Source: Desulfobacula sp. (lineage in GTDB: Bacteria; Desulfobacterota; Desulfobacteria; Desulfobacterales; Desulfobacteraceae). Taken from it: DNA of 42,977 bases. The notes under the pieces are model-generated. The model saw nothing but the letters and a program-made list of their open reading frames with translations. It was not told where the DNA came from and did no database searches. How positions within the stretch are numbered: the stretch's first letter is position 1; each line of letters opens with the position of its first letter. Below, in pieces: positions 9,359 to 18,671 of the stretch. A program made the position numbers and the translations under genes. The stretch is taken from NCBI RefSeq assembly GCF_030145145.1, contig NZ_JAQYWD010000004.1, positions 140,622 to 183,598 of the forward strand, in the 5' to 3' direction.

Positions 9359-11173
9359 TTATCGTGAAAGCTTCTGTGTTCCAGTGGCATTCCTTTTGAA
9401 CCAATCCACACCTGCGCCAATTGCCTGAGTTCTTTGCTGTGCCGAAAACTCTTTATACATTTCAACTTCTTCCGGGGTTAATGGAATAGGCCCCTGATCA
9501 GTTATCACCACCGGAATTCTTTGTCCGTTCTGGGGGATAACCTGGACGTTCCATTGACTAATATCCTGGGGCAATTCCGGCCTTATCTGCTGTGGTGCGT
9601 TTGGCTGGGGTTGTGGGGGTGGCGGATCTGGTTGCGCTTGCTGCCCACCATTCATGGCCGATTCTTTTTTATTGTGAAGGCCTTCAAGGTCTCTGTAAGA
9701 CTGCTGAATTCTTGCCCATCCATCTCCCTGCTTGACATACCAATCGCCGTCCTTTGCCTTTTTTGCCCCTTTTACGGGTGGTGTGTTTGGCCCAGGTTTT
9801 TTAGGCTCTCCGGGTTGCTGGTTGTATTGGGAGATAATATTTTGGGACATCCCGTTATAAAGCTGGATGGCAGACTTTGCCTTTTCAAGTTTCATCTGAT
9901 CTGTCTTAGACAGCCCCTCAGCGTTTGAGTTTTTCTCATAAAAGGACATAGCGGCCTCAAGGGCACCCTTGCCCTGGGACGTCATCCCATCACCATCAAA
10001 CATGGCTGAAATGTCTGTTCCGGGCTTGACGAATGGGGTAAGGACAAAAGACAAATCCGCTTTAAATTTCTTTGTCATTTTTGTGGAAGTCTCAATGCGA
10101 TCTTTTTCTCCGGCCCTGTTATGGGCACCCATGGCCGCCTTGGACGTTGCAATCTTCTGGGTGTTCAATGCGACATCCCCCAAGGCCTTTTCCCGTTTCA
10201 AATTTTCAACGGTTATCCCGGCATCCTGCAAGGCTTCCCAGGAAGAGAACATAATCTTTTCATTGGTCTTTTCGTTCCGGACCTCAATCTCTACTTGATT
10301 CGGGTTTAATACATTCTTTTGGGGGATGATGAGATACCTTGAACCCTTCGCATTCTTTCCGTACATAGGATTCATCCTCTTCTCAAGGTTGCCTTGCCTG
10401 GTGGTTTCAAACCCCTTGGCCAATTGCCCCACGAATTCTTTTTCTCCAGTAGTATTCAATTGAGACACAACTTCCTGTAGGGATCTTCTACCCGTTTCCT
10501 GGAATTTTCCGGAAGGGCTGTCTAAATATTGGACTGAAAAAGTTTTGGTTTCGGGGTCATATTCCCCTACCTGATAAGGTAACGGCAATTCTTGCGACAT
10601 CTTTTCAATACCATTGACAGCCTTGTCAATATCCCCTTGGCTAAGGGCTTCGTTAATATACCCTTTTGTCGCCTGGAATTGTCCGAATGCCTGTTTGGTC
10701 CTGGCAAGCCGGTTTTGCATAATCTGGGTCCGGCCCTGTTCGCTCTGGGCTTCTTGGTCAATGAGGGTGGCATATGCCTTGTGCCCCTGGGCGCCTGAAT
10801 ATAAATCAAGGGGAGCTTTCTCCCAATCGGCATCCTTGTTTGCCGACCTCCATTGGTATAGGGCCTCCATTTTTGAGTCATACTCTTTTGATTCTTTTGC
10901 CCCTTTTATGGACTTGTCGGCCTCAAGCCCTGTGGCATATGATTGTTTTGCTGCTATACCAACATGGGCAGGCGTACCTTCCGGCAATTCGCCCGTCCCC
11001 TGCAGGCCTGTTAATGCCGTTTGGTACTGCCCTTTTTCATCAAGCTTTGTTTTCCGATCCTGTTGCTGCTGATTAAATGTCGTGTTCCGCTGCCCCATGG
11101 CCTGGATACCATTCAAGGTCTGAGCAATCCCCATGAAATCATTGTAGCCAACTCTGCCCCATTTATCAGGCAT
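9359..11173 (-). CDS. internal virion (ejection) protein, 604 residues
   Basis: A long, Gln-rich, mostly helical soluble protein. It has no signal peptide, transmembrane segment or enzyme motif I can recognise. Residues about 15-200 look like helical bundles; 505-560 is a low-complexity Gln/Pro linker (QAQPDPPPPQPQPNAPQQ). Its place between two small helical virion proteins and the giant polyvalent protein matches the internal core/ejection gene block of T7- and P22-like phages, where such proteins form the channel for DNA entry. A good GGGAGA site precedes the ATG at 11173. Function is inferred from position and composition only. Confidence 0.6.
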   Translation of the reverse strand: MPDKWGRVGYNDFMGIAQTLNGIQAMGQRNTTFNQQQQDRKTKLDEKGQYQTALTGLQGTGELPEGTPAHVGIAAKQSYATGLEADKSIKGAKESKEYDSKMEALYQWRSANKDADWEKAPLDLYSGAQGHKAYATLIDQEAQSEQGRTQIMQNRLARTKQAFGQFQATKGYINEALSQGDIDKAVNGIEKMSQELPLPYQVGEYDPETKTFSVQYLDSPSGKFQETGRRSLQEVVSQLNTTGEKEFVGQLAKGFETTRQGNLEKRMNPMYGKNAKGSRYLIIPQKNVLNPNQVEIEVRNEKTNEKIMFSSWEALQDAGITVENLKREKALGDVALNTQKIATSKAAMGAHNRAGEKDRIETSTKMTKKFKADLSFVLTPFVKPGTDISAMFDGDGMTSQGKGALEAAMSFYEKNSNAEGLSKTDQMKLEKAKSAIQLYNGMSQNIISQYNQQPGEPKKPGPNTPPVKGAKKAKDGDWYVKQGDGWARIQQSYRDLEGLHNKKESAMNGGQQAQPDPPPPQPQPNAPQQIRPELPQDISQWNVQVIPQNGQRIPVVITDQGPIPLTPEEVEMYKEFSAQQRTQAIGAGVDWFKRNATGTQKLSR

Positions 11174-11185
11174 GGTAGAATCTCC

Positions 11186-11479
11186 CTATGAAAATAAATA
11201 TGAACCTATGCCAAGGGCAAGGCCACCAACGGCCCACCCGACTGGCCCCAAACCTAACGCTGTCGTTGCCGCCGCCGTGCTTGTCGCAGCCGACGCACCT
11301 AAAAGGGCTCCTGTTTGAGCGCCCATGGCCGCTCCGCCCATACCTGCCATGGCTGCACCACCGGCATTCGGCCCGGGGTCCCTGTTCGCTGGAATATCTT
11401 TCATCATGCCACCATACGTTCCGGCTGCATTGTTCATCCCGCTCATGGCTTTTCCCATTGGGTTCTCAATTTGATACAT
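11186..11479 (-). CDS. small Gly/Ala-rich virion protein
   Basis: A 97-residue protein dominated by Gly, Ala and Met. Residues about 40-97 form glycine-zipper-like hydrophobic segments (AQTGALLGASAATSTAAATTALGLGPVGWAVGGLALGIGS broken into GxxxG-type repeats). Such peptides can insert in membranes. Located inside the ejection-protein block, it is a plausible pore or membrane-contact component of the DNA-delivery machinery. This is inference; no named family is recognised. Confidence 0.55.
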   Translation of the reverse strand: MYQIENPMGKAMSGMNNAAGTYGGMMKDIPANRDPGPNAGGAAMAGMGGAAMGAQTGALLGASAATSTAAATTALGLGPVGWAVGGLALGIGSYLFS

Positions 11480-11481
11480 AG

Positions 11482-12099
11482 CTAATACCCCATCGCATTG
11501 GTTAATCGCCCAAAATTTTCCTGCTCAGCGTTCGTCCTGGCCGCTGTCCTGGCTCCGGATATGGCTTTTGCCCGGTTCAATGCGTTTGCGTTTGACATGG
11601 CTGCAAACCTGCCGGAATTTGGGTTAATCCCCATCCGGGAACTGTCCCGGCCCAGGGTTGCCTGTGATCCCATGAACGCCTGAGCTGCATCCGCCGCGGC
11701 TTTGTTTGCCCGGCCTTCCACGTCAACACCGTTAAGGGCTTCCTGGTAAAAAGCGCTCCTGACTGGGGCCTTTTCCTTCATGGCCGCCGTCTGATCTGCC
11801 ATGGTTGCACTGGCGAACGCTGTCTGCTGCGGCAACAGGGAGAGTGCCGCTTCGTTCTGGGCAAGATTCAAGCCTGTTTCAGACGGGATCAACTCCATGT
11901 TAGCGTCAATCTGGGCCTGTTCCATTGGCTTGTAACTTTCTTCCCAGAACTTGAAGTAATCTTCCGCCATCCCCTGTTGAGCTTCCGCAATGGTTGCCAT
12001 CCTGGCGTTATACGCAGCATCGAATGTATCCCCTGAACTGCCACCTTTAAACCAGACCTGTCTTTTTTCAAAATAATTGTGGTTGTTTTGAAAAATCAT
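11482..12099 (-). CDS. helical ejection-type virion protein
   Basis: A 205-residue, Ala/Gln/Glu-rich helical protein. The stretch near residues 150-175 (SSRMGINPNSGRFAAM) is a motif I have seen in small virion proteins encoded before the internal core proteins of podoviruses. The ATG overlaps the stop of the acetyltransferase-like gene as ATGA, with GAGGTG upstream. It is probably part of the ejected core; no enzymatic motif is visible. Confidence 0.6.
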   Translation of the reverse strand: MIFQNNHNYFEKRQVWFKGGSSGDTFDAAYNARMATIAEAQQGMAEDYFKFWEESYKPMEQAQIDANMELIPSETGLNLAQNEAALSLLPQQTAFASATMADQTAAMKEKAPVRSAFYQEALNGVDVEGRANKAAADAAQAFMGSQATLGRDSSRMGINPNSGRFAAMSNANALNRAKAISGARTAARTNAEQENFGRLTNAMGY

Positions 12100-12638
12100 T
12101 TTTCACCTCTTGTGTAATAGATAAAAAAAGCGTCTTCGCTCTTTTGTTTTTCTTTATTCCATATGGCGTTTGGGATTATCCCGGCAGACTTGGCCCCACA
12201 TTGCAGGCAAAATTTTATTGCATACTGGTTCCATCCCGGGATAAACCCGGTAAAAAGATCAAAGATGAATTTCCCGTCGTTATCTTTCATATGGATCAGA
12301 GTAGAAATAACCTCTTTTCCGATACCAACGGCCTGGCCCCACACTTCTGAGAATCCGCAAAAATGGTTCCTTGCCGTATGATTTTCAAACCGATTCAACC
12401 AGGTGAAGCCAACGGGCTCAGTTCCAATCATCACGACATAAAAAAGAACACCAGGTGACTTCATGACAGACAGGAATTCATCCCGGTTGGAAATGGTCCC
12501 CTCATAGAATACTGTTTTATCCGTTCCGTCCTTAACCGTTCGGTCGTAAAATTTTTTCATGTCAGAATCAGGAATGGTCCGGATTCCATCTATTTCTGTA
12601 TATGGAAGTAATGTTATTTTCATGTTTTCGAATATCAT
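12096..12638 (-). CDS. GNAT-like phage protein
   Basis: About 180 residues with a layout typical of GNAT acetyltransferase-like phage proteins: a central strand LFYVVMIGTEPVGFTWLNRF, a helix after VWGQAVGIGKEVISTLI where acetyl-CoA would bind, and a later FKFCLQCGAKSAGIIPNAIW that resembles the final strand of the fold. The (Q/R)xxGxG/A loop is only partly kept (GQAVGIGKE), so activity is uncertain. It sits in the tail/ejection block, where such proteins are often found with unknown role. The ATG at 12638 overlaps the fibre stop codon (ATGA); an alternative ATG at 12623 gives a more usual N-terminus. Neither has a clear ribosome binding site, which favours coupling. Confidence 0.6.
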   Translation of the reverse strand: MIFENMKITLLPYTEIDGIRTIPDSDMKKFYDRTVKDGTDKTVFYEGTISNRDEFLSVMKSPGVLFYVVMIGTEPVGFTWLNRFENHTARNHFCGFSEVWGQAVGIGKEVISTLIHMKDNDGKFIFDLFTGFIPGWNQYAIKFCLQCGAKSAGIIPNAIWNKEKQKSEDAFFIYYTRGEK

Positions 12639-13750
12639 CCAATCGCTATGTAATTTACGGTTCCAGTGCAAAGAACTGCTGCGCCTGCCAAATCAGCACT
12701 ATAAGAAATAAGGTTTGCTGTCATAGAGGTATAACTCCCAGATCCTTCCCATGTATTGGACGAATAGACGGTGCTGATAGAACCCCTTTCTATTGTTACT
12801 CGAATCTGGGTAATGTCCGTAACAGACTCAGGAGATTCAAGCGTCCATGTCTGTATTGTATCTGCAGATAATTTATAATCAGACCAGTCACCATTGACCC
12901 AATTGCCATTATAATATTCGAGACGTATTCGTATATTGAGCCTCTTATAATTGATGGTATCCGATTCGCCGACTATGTATTCTCGATTGAATCCTGAACC
13001 AGACACGTTGACGGTCACTTGTTTTAAATTTGCGGGCAGATCGGTAAAAGCTGCTGTCGTTACAGTCGAAGTGATCCCTGTATTCGTTAAATTCACTGGA
13101 GATCCGACAGTCCCATCAGCCGCAATCAATTGAGCTACAGGCTTAAATGCGTAGATATGCGATCCCTCATAGGTTTCTTCTATATCGATCGCGCCTATCT
13201 TTAATGATTGACTTTGACTGACATAACTGACGTCAAAGGACGTTAGAGAGGCTGGGCTTACAATTATTCTGGGTTCTGTTTCCCAATAACCCGGAAGAGT
13301 GATAGTAACGCCATTAGCAGCCGTTCCAGCCTCTATCCGTTTAAGAGATTTGGTTTTCCTATGGTCCCCATTCAGCCATTGATAAAACTCAATGTCCCCG
13401 CCATAGATTTTACAATAGTTGCCGTCAATATCATCACCAATGGTGATTATAGAACCGGCATGAATTTTACCACCATCTATTTGTGTACTGTTCGCATACC
13501 TCAAGTCTGCATCATTCGTGGCGCCTTCATTGCTCCATTTTTCGGTATAATAAATCGCAGGTGCATTTACGATGCCTTTAAGTGCGCCAATCAATGTTCC
13601 GTCGGCATTAATGGCATTTCTCAACTTGCCGGCCGCAACAGAATGACACACCTTGATTTTTGAAATGGTTCCGGGAAGGCTATCCTCAGCCCATATTTTA
13701 AGGGAATTCTGGCCCTTTTTAAGCGCATTGGTTGGAAGTGATACCCACAT
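12635..13750 (-). CDS. tail fibre / host-specificity type protein
   Basis: A 371-residue beta-rich protein. The central portion (about residues 85-125: ANSTQIDGGKIHAGSIITIGD, then KIYGGDIEFYQW) resembles the repeated motif near the C-terminus of central tail fibre and host-specificity J-type proteins. The rest is Thr/Ser-rich beta sandwich-like sequence without known enzymatic residues. It probably forms part of the adsorption apparatus that touches the host surface. It is the last of five consecutive fibre-type genes. Specific receptor unknown. Confidence 0.6.
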   Translation of the reverse strand: MWVSLPTNALKKGQNSLKIWAEDSLPGTISKIKVCHSVAAGKLRNAINADGTLIGALKGIVNAPAIYYTEKWSNEGATNDADLRYANSTQIDGGKIHAGSIITIGDDIDGNYCKIYGGDIEFYQWLNGDHRKTKSLKRIEAGTAANGVTITLPGYWETEPRIIVSPASLTSFDVSYVSQSQSLKIGAIDIEETYEGSHIYAFKPVAQLIAADGTVGSPVNLTNTGITSTVTTAAFTDLPANLKQVTVNVSGSGFNREYIVGESDTINYKRLNIRIRLEYYNGNWVNGDWSDYKLSADTIQTWTLESPESVTDITQIRVTIERGSISTVYSSNTWEGSGSYTSMTANLISYSADLAGAAVLCTGTVNYIAIG

Positions 13751-13769
13751 TATACATAGTTCTCCATTA

Positions 13770-14030
13770 TCAACTATTTATAAATGTGAAGCTTGTCACA
13801 GGTTTCCATGTACCGTTGACCATAACCCAGGCAATATTTGCTGCTGCTGTGGCTTCCCCTATAAAACCTGTTGGGAGAGCACCCTGACCGATACTGGTAA
13901 TAGTAGGTAGTGCGTTTAAAGTAAATGCCCCACCTGTCTGGAATCCTGATGGAAGTGGCCCTTGACCGATAGCAGTTAATGTAGGAGCATCCTGTAAAAT
14001 AAATGCCCCTCCTGTAGTAAAACCACTCAT
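13770..14030 (-). CDS. small repeat-containing fibre protein
   Basis: An 86-residue protein built from two 26-residue repeats, each starting GF[TQ]TGGAF and continuing PT[LI]T[AS]IGQG[PA]LP, at residues 3-28 and 29-54. A third GF begins the C-terminal part, which ends in WVMVNGTWKPV, a sequence type common at the tips of tail fibres. The regular Gly/Pro spacing suggests a short beta-solenoid or trimeric fibre segment. It lies between two larger fibre genes. No family is recognised; the virion role is inferred from neighbours. Confidence 0.6.
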   Translation of the reverse strand: MSGFTTGGAFILQDAPTLTAIGQGPLPSGFQTGGAFTLNALPTITSIGQGALPTGFIGEATAAANIAWVMVNGTWKPVTSFTFINS

Positions 14031-14031
14031 T

Positions 14032-14946
14032 TTATTCTGACACCGTGAAGTTTGGCGTACACCACTCTACAGCTACACCGGATTTAAATACCATCCATTC
14101 AGGACTTGTTGTGTTTGGAAACTGTGTTCCTGGGGCAGTGATGATTAATTGGTCTGCCCCTTCTGCCAGAACACTTTTTAAACCCGACATGTATCCAAGC
14201 GCATATATTACAGTTTGTGCGGATACATCAGGATCTTTTCCATTAATAGAACCCTCCATGGGCCTCAGTATTACTGAATTTACATGGTCCCCGATACCTG
14301 CTGTCGGAGCGGAATAATACCATACGGCCTGCTGGGTTAACCCCCCAACCCTTGCTGCATATAGAGATGTGTTATATGTATTCCATAGATAAGTCCGTAT
14401 ACTTTTTTGTAAATCCGCATCACCGGCAGCATTTAAATCTAAAGTATCATAGGAATGTCTATCAAAACCCCCTACTATATGCGAATATGTTGCCCAAGTT
14501 CCTGCCATATCTTTCATGGTTACAAATAGATGCTTATCTCCGGCACTGACACAGAGAGTTCCGGCAAGTTGGTAGGTGTGAGATACACCATAAGAGTAAG
14601 TACTTTGAGTACATGGGTTAGTTCCTGTGTGAGTAGTGGTATTCCAATCTTCGTAGGTAGTCAGTAATATATACCAGTTTGAACTGTAGTACAGCGCCCT
14701 AATTTTAACGTATAGTGTTTCATCAGTGTAACCCTCGCCCGGATCATCAACCTGGCTAAAATCTTTTGAAACAACCCATGCAACTTCTGCGTTCAAAGAT
14801 GGTGGGTTAGTAATAGTGCCGACTGTCTGTACCAGCGTATCGTATAAAGTCCAACCGGCAGCAACGGCACAATCTTTTATATTAGTGGCAAACTCTGTCA
14901 AGGTAACATCTGAATCAAAATCCCATACCATACATTTTAAAGCCAT
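14032..14946 (-). CDS. phage virion-associated protein, likely fibre or baseplate
   Basis: A 304-residue, aromatic- and Thr-rich protein without membrane segments. The beginning (MALKCMVWDFDSDVTLTEFATNIKDCAVAAGW) and the later GDKHLFVTMKD and GFDRHSYDT pieces resemble proteins of unknown function found in tail-fibre regions of other phages. Mixed beta structure is likely. Only its location between fibre genes supports the structural role. It overlaps nothing and is spaced 3 bases from the upstream gene. Confidence 0.5.
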   Translation of the reverse strand: MALKCMVWDFDSDVTLTEFATNIKDCAVAAGWTLYDTLVQTVGTITNPPSLNAEVAWVVSKDFSQVDDPGEGYTDETLYVKIRALYYSSNWYILLTTYEDWNTTTHTGTNPCTQSTYSYGVSHTYQLAGTLCVSAGDKHLFVTMKDMAGTWATYSHIVGGFDRHSYDTLDLNAAGDADLQKSIRTYLWNTYNTSLYAARVGGLTQQAVWYYSAPTAGIGDHVNSVILRPMEGSINGKDPDVSAQTVIYALGYMSGLKSVLAEGADQLIITAPGTQFPNTTSPEWMVFKSGVAVEWCTPNFTVSE

Positions 14947-14949
14947 ATT

Positions 14950-15486
14950 TTAATCCTCCCAGGTAGTTGTAAGTACAGTTAATTCATCTGTTGCTGCTGT
15001 AATTATTGCTATTTTTGATAGATACTTTTCAGTGATTGCAGTTAATTCGACTCTGCTTGAATCAATTTGCATTGCCACATCAATTGCTTTAGTGGTAACA
15101 GAGACACCTTCCAGAGCAGCAACTTTTGTAATCAGCAAATTACTGAAATCTGTTATTGATCCGTTTTTTATCCCAACGGCGTCTTCATAAAGAACACCCC
15201 AGGCAGGGTTTTTAAAAACAGATCTCTGTCCACTTACAACTGCACCCTCTTCTGTCATCAATGCTTCAAACTCTACCTGTTTTTGTGCTTTCATTTGATC
15301 AAGTGTTAAATGCCACTCAAGGACTTCAATTTCAGCCTGATTATCAACCACACTTAACACCCGGCACTTCTTTGCATAGGAAGGCCATTCACACCAGGCT
15401 GTTTCAAGCCCTTCTGGACAATCTATATGATGCCCGATTTTTGTGCTTATAACTTCCATTGTTTCCGGATCGTATGTTATTTTCAT
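14950..15486 (-). CDS. tail-region protein, fibre assembly-like
   Basis: A 178-residue protein. The N-terminal 60 residues (KITYDPETMEVISTKIGHHIDCPEG) form a beta-strand-like opening. Residues about 58-178 are mostly helical, with a pattern of hydrophobic and polar residues that resembles tail-fibre assembly or chaperone-type proteins. No diagnostic motif is visible. Position between two fibre genes is the main evidence; it could equally be a structural fibre part. Confidence 0.4.
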   Translation of the reverse strand: MKITYDPETMEVISTKIGHHIDCPEGLETAWCEWPSYAKKCRVLSVVDNQAEIEVLEWHLTLDQMKAQKQVEFEALMTEEGAVVSGQRSVFKNPAWGVLYEDAVGIKNGSITDFSNLLITKVAALEGVSVTTKAIDVAMQIDSSRVELTAITEKYLSKIAIITAATDELTVLTTTWED

Positions 15487-15492
15487 TTGTCC

Positions 15493-15723
15493 TTACTCCT
15501 CCTCAATTTTTAAATACAAAGAACCATTTGGATATGTGCCTTCTGGCGGATCGCCTGTTCCATAAAAAACCATACCTGTTTGTCCAGTAAAAGGGGCCCC
15601 TCCAGGAGTAACGCCATCATGTAAAATCAATAAATTCAAATCCGTATCAATGGTTATAGACCGGGCTTTTCCCACTAAAAGCGCAGTCTCCGCCGTCGTA
15701 TACCCGGGAAACATTACCGCCAT
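15493..15723 (-). CDS. small fibre-head protein, tropism-determinant N-terminal type
   Basis: A 76-residue protein that is little more than the motif AETALLVGKARSITIDTDLNLLILHDGVTPGG. This pattern (loss of the first residues, then 'ID...LLILHDG T GG') is typical of the N-terminal virion-attachment domain of phage fibres such as the major tropism determinant family. Here it stands alone rather than being fused to a fibre shaft. It probably links a fibre to the tail. Family recognition is moderate. Confidence 0.6.
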   Translation of the reverse strand: MAVMFPGYTTAETALLVGKARSITIDTDLNLLILHDGVTPGGAPFTGQTGMVFYGTGDPPEGTYPNGSLYLKIEEE

Positions 15724-15735
15724 TGCAAGTCTCCT

Positions 15736-17064
15736 TTATATTTCATAGTCTTTATCTTCTTCTGCAAAATCCATGTGAAAATCAGTGTCCTGCAAATCGA
15801 CATCACCAAAAATTTCATTGGTCAGGATGTCATCATTCAATGCAAAATCGAGTTCACCGGCATAGTCATCATTGATTTCAATATAGACCATGGCCCCGCC
15901 TTCAAAATCACTGCTGAAAGCAATTTCTTCCGCTTGGGCAAAGGTGGTGGATGCGTCCAGAGTCCTTTCCGTATCGTCCGAGAAAACAATATTTTCAGCC
16001 GAATCGTTAAGATCCCTCAATTCATCAATATTGATATCCCCGAGACTATCCGGTTTGTTTTGAAGATCGTTAAAGGACATGACAACACTGTTGAACTCAG
16101 CTGTTTGTGCAGCTGCGTCTATTTTCCAACCCTGGACACCTGATATAAAATTAGAACTCTGAACACTTAGACCAATAAAGACCTCACTGGTATCGATATG
16201 ATCAGCGTTAATTGAATCAGCCTGAATGTGCCGGGCAAGGATGGTTTTATCGACTACCAGATTTCCATCAATACCCACTGTTGGGATATCATCTACATCC
16301 CCCTGCATAAGAATTCCGGCCCGCTCCCAATAAGTTGTATTGGGTGGTTCGTTCCCGGAGTGTGCCGCAACGGAAATGCTTTTCCATCGCCTTCCATCGC
16401 TGGTCCGGCAAAGCTCATTTAACACATAAGAATGACCAGCATCATACAAATCAGGGGTTGTCCCGGACAGCATGTCAATAATACCATCAATGGTTTCACC
16501 CACGGATTCATCACCGGTTACCACGTATCCGCCCTGGGCATCCGGTGGGGCCCAGATTGAATTTTTACCGGTATAACTGACCGCTCGTATCCAATAGGTA
16601 AAATCGTGGGTAACCGTGAACCCGGAGTGCTTAAAGACCCCGGCCTCTCCCCTGGTGGTGCTTGTCATGGTTACAATCCCGAGCAATACGGCATCATCCC
16701 GCTCCTGGCTGGACTCCGCCACCCATACTTCAATATGGGAAACAATCGTATCAATCGGATTGGTCCAGGTCAGTGTGTGAACAAATGGCCCCTTGGTCAC
16801 CGTTAACGATCTCGGTGGATTTGGGGTTTCCAGGGATCCGGATGATGATGTAATTACGGCATACGGTTTTGTTGATGAACTGTTCTTGAATTGATTCAGG
16901 TTAATCCCAAGCTTTTCAAGATCACTGACTCTTAATGCTTTTTGTTCATCCGTGTTCCGTCCCTGGCCTGATAATGTTTCGAGCAGGGATTTAACCGCCG
17001 TGAAAAAGGCCACCTGGTCAGTTGAGGTGGATGCCGGTATATTGGGGACATTGGGATCAGACAT
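15736..17064 (-). CDS. tail protein with fibronectin III and host-specificity domains
   Basis: A 442-residue structural protein. Residues about 80-170 read as a fibronectin type III fold (PPRSLTVTKGPFVHTLTWTNP, later WIRAVSYTGKNS). A short carbohydrate-binding-like stretch follows around 205-245 (YDAGHSYVLNELCRTSDGRRWKS, with NTTYWERAG). Then comes VVDKTILARHIQADSINADHIDT, the sequence seen near the end of J-type central tail fibre proteins. The C-terminal 70 residues are very acidic. The role is host recognition or hub of the short tail. The start overlaps the previous stop (TAATG). Confidence 0.7.
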   Translation of the reverse strand: MSDPNVPNIPASTSTDQVAFFTAVKSLLETLSGQGRNTDEQKALRVSDLEKLGINLNQFKNSSSTKPYAVITSSSGSLETPNPPRSLTVTKGPFVHTLTWTNPIDTIVSHIEVWVAESSQERDDAVLLGIVTMTSTTRGEAGVFKHSGFTVTHDFTYWIRAVSYTGKNSIWAPPDAQGGYVVTGDESVGETIDGIIDMLSGTTPDLYDAGHSYVLNELCRTSDGRRWKSISVAAHSGNEPPNTTYWERAGILMQGDVDDIPTVGIDGNLVVDKTILARHIQADSINADHIDTSEVFIGLSVQSSNFISGVQGWKIDAAAQTAEFNSVVMSFNDLQNKPDSLGDINIDELRDLNDSAENIVFSDDTERTLDASTTFAQAEEIAFSSDFEGGAMVYIEINDDYAGELDFALNDDILTNEIFGDVDLQDTDFHMDFAEEDKDYEI

Positions 17065-18671
17065 TATGCCCTCACTATTTCCATTGCCGATCTGCCGATC
17101 ATGATCCGGTCAATGGTTGCTTTTCCTACTGCTTTGATCTGGAAGGACTTCCCCCCGGCAAGCTTCACCCGGAAAATACGGTCATTGCTTACGGCTTTGG
17201 TTGCAGCCAATATGCCGTCCACATAAAAGGAGAGTGTAACACTGCCGGCCGTAAAATCTCCGGCTACCTTACCCGCCGTGTAAACCTGTCTTGAAGAGAA
17301 CTCAAATATTTTTGACAGCCAGGTATAATCCGAAATATTCCCTGTCCGGAAAGAAACGATTTCCCGGACAGCACTTTTTGTTTGAATCAAATACAACAAA
17401 TCTGCATCAGGGGAATAATGTCCGCCGTATACGTTCTGAGGCATGGAAAGGGTTTTATACTCTCCGGTCCCCAGGTGAAGAGAAAAGCCAATGGTGGTAC
17501 CAGAGAAAAAACCGACATAGGATTCATTATAGTAGAATCCAAACAGGTTCTCAGGGGAAAGGGCTTTCCATTGTTCCCGGGTAAAAATATTTTCTGTGAT
17601 CAGCCTGCCGGTCCCTGTTTCATCGATAGCATACAACCCGTCCGGAGAAGCATACACAACCCCACCGGGAATATTCACAATCGATCTTGCGGACACGCAT
17701 TTCTGTTGGTACCCAAGCCGCTTCATTGAAAGGGTAAGTGGGTCCTGGCCGATCAGTAAATATGGTACCGTTTCAGTCAGAACGGCAACAAGGCTGCCGG
17801 TGTATCCAAACCCAACAATATCAGATTCGGTTGTCAGGCTATATATTGCCGGGAAAGCGTATGGAATAAAAACCTCAGACGGATAAATGGTATTCCCATT
17901 GAACCCGAAAACAAGACCGTGTGACGTGGCAATTAAACCGCTCAAGGCTTCAACAGGTGCCGTCCAATCTGTGGTTGAAAGGACTTCGCCCAGGTCATCA
18001 TCTGTTTTGGTATCATCATAGGTAATTTCAGACCTGGCGATCTCATCAACATACTGATATTCAGAACCATTATTCCCGGCATTCAGCCGATAAAACCGGT
18101 AGTGTGTCGCATAGATACCCTCGGCATAGGACATGGCCATTTCTGTCAATCTGGGAGTGATACCGGAATAAACATCGAATACCGCTGTAGGCGGAGACGG
18201 TGCAGACTCGACTTCACTTCCGTCTTCCCATTTTGCCACCATTGTATAAACATATGAAGACGAGTGAACCAGTTCATCTGTCGCTTCTCCGATCAGTGTG
18301 ACTGTCGGTGCTATTGTAGGCGCCGGGATACCCAATCGCCGAGTTGTCGTCGGGAAAGGAGAAGAAACCAACGCCAAGGCGGCATTTGTCTCTTTGGGAT
18401 ACCCGGCCCCGGTCAATACAATCCTGTTCCCGGAGTCTGCAACCAGGGATTTAACGATATTTACGGTTTCATCCCACTGCAGAAAGGAACTGTTCATCTT
18501 AAAAATGGTGGTGATCGCTGCCCCAATATCCATGATGGAAGAAACGCCTTTAACCGGTTGGATATTCCCAGATTCAAGATCACAATTAATAGCACTGGCT
18601 GCATGATCCACAGGCAATAGCTTGTCTGCTATCCTTGGTATTTCTCCTTTAAAGCCGCTGATATCAATCAT
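17064..18671 (-). CDS. tail hub/nozzle-type structural protein
   Basis: A 535-residue beta-rich protein. The opening, MIDISGFKGEIPRIADKLLP followed by HAASAINCDLESGNIQPV, is shared by large tail proteins of many podovirus-like prophages. The body has repeated four-strand blades of about 40-50 residues (for example GLIATSHGLVFGFNGNTIYPSE and GVVYASPDGLYAIDETG), which suggests a beta-propeller like the P22 gp10 or T7 gp12 nozzle. It follows two adaptor-type genes, as expected for the next ring of a short tail. The exact homologue is not identified. Confidence 0.6.
   Translation of the reverse strand: MIDISGFKGEIPRIADKLLPVDHAASAINCDLESGNIQPVKGVSSIMDIGAAITTIFKMNSSFLQWDETVNIVKSLVADSGNRIVLTGAGYPKETNAALALVSSPFPTTTRRLGIPAPTIAPTVTLIGEATDELVHSSSYVYTMVAKWEDGSEVESAPSPPTAVFDVYSGITPRLTEMAMSYAEGIYATHYRFYRLNAGNNGSEYQYVDEIARSEITYDDTKTDDDLGEVLSTTDWTAPVEALSGLIATSHGLVFGFNGNTIYPSEVFIPYAFPAIYSLTTESDIVGFGYTGSLVAVLTETVPYLLIGQDPLTLSMKRLGYQQKCVSARSIVNIPGGVVYASPDGLYAIDETGTGRLITENIFTREQWKALSPENLFGFYYNESYVGFFSGTTIGFSLHLGTGEYKTLSMPQNVYGGHYSPDADLLYLIQTKSAVREIVSFRTGNISDYTWLSKIFEFSSRQVYTAGKVAGDFTAGSVTLSFYVDGILAATKAVSNDRIFRVKLAGGKSFQIKAVGKATIDRIMIGRSAMEIVRA

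Noticed and set aside
9343..9465. Earlier start of the giant protein at 9465
   Set aside because: Would overlap the previous gene by 107 bases and add 41 residues unlike the YDPFAE start seen in similar proteins; ATG at 9342 follows an AAGGA.
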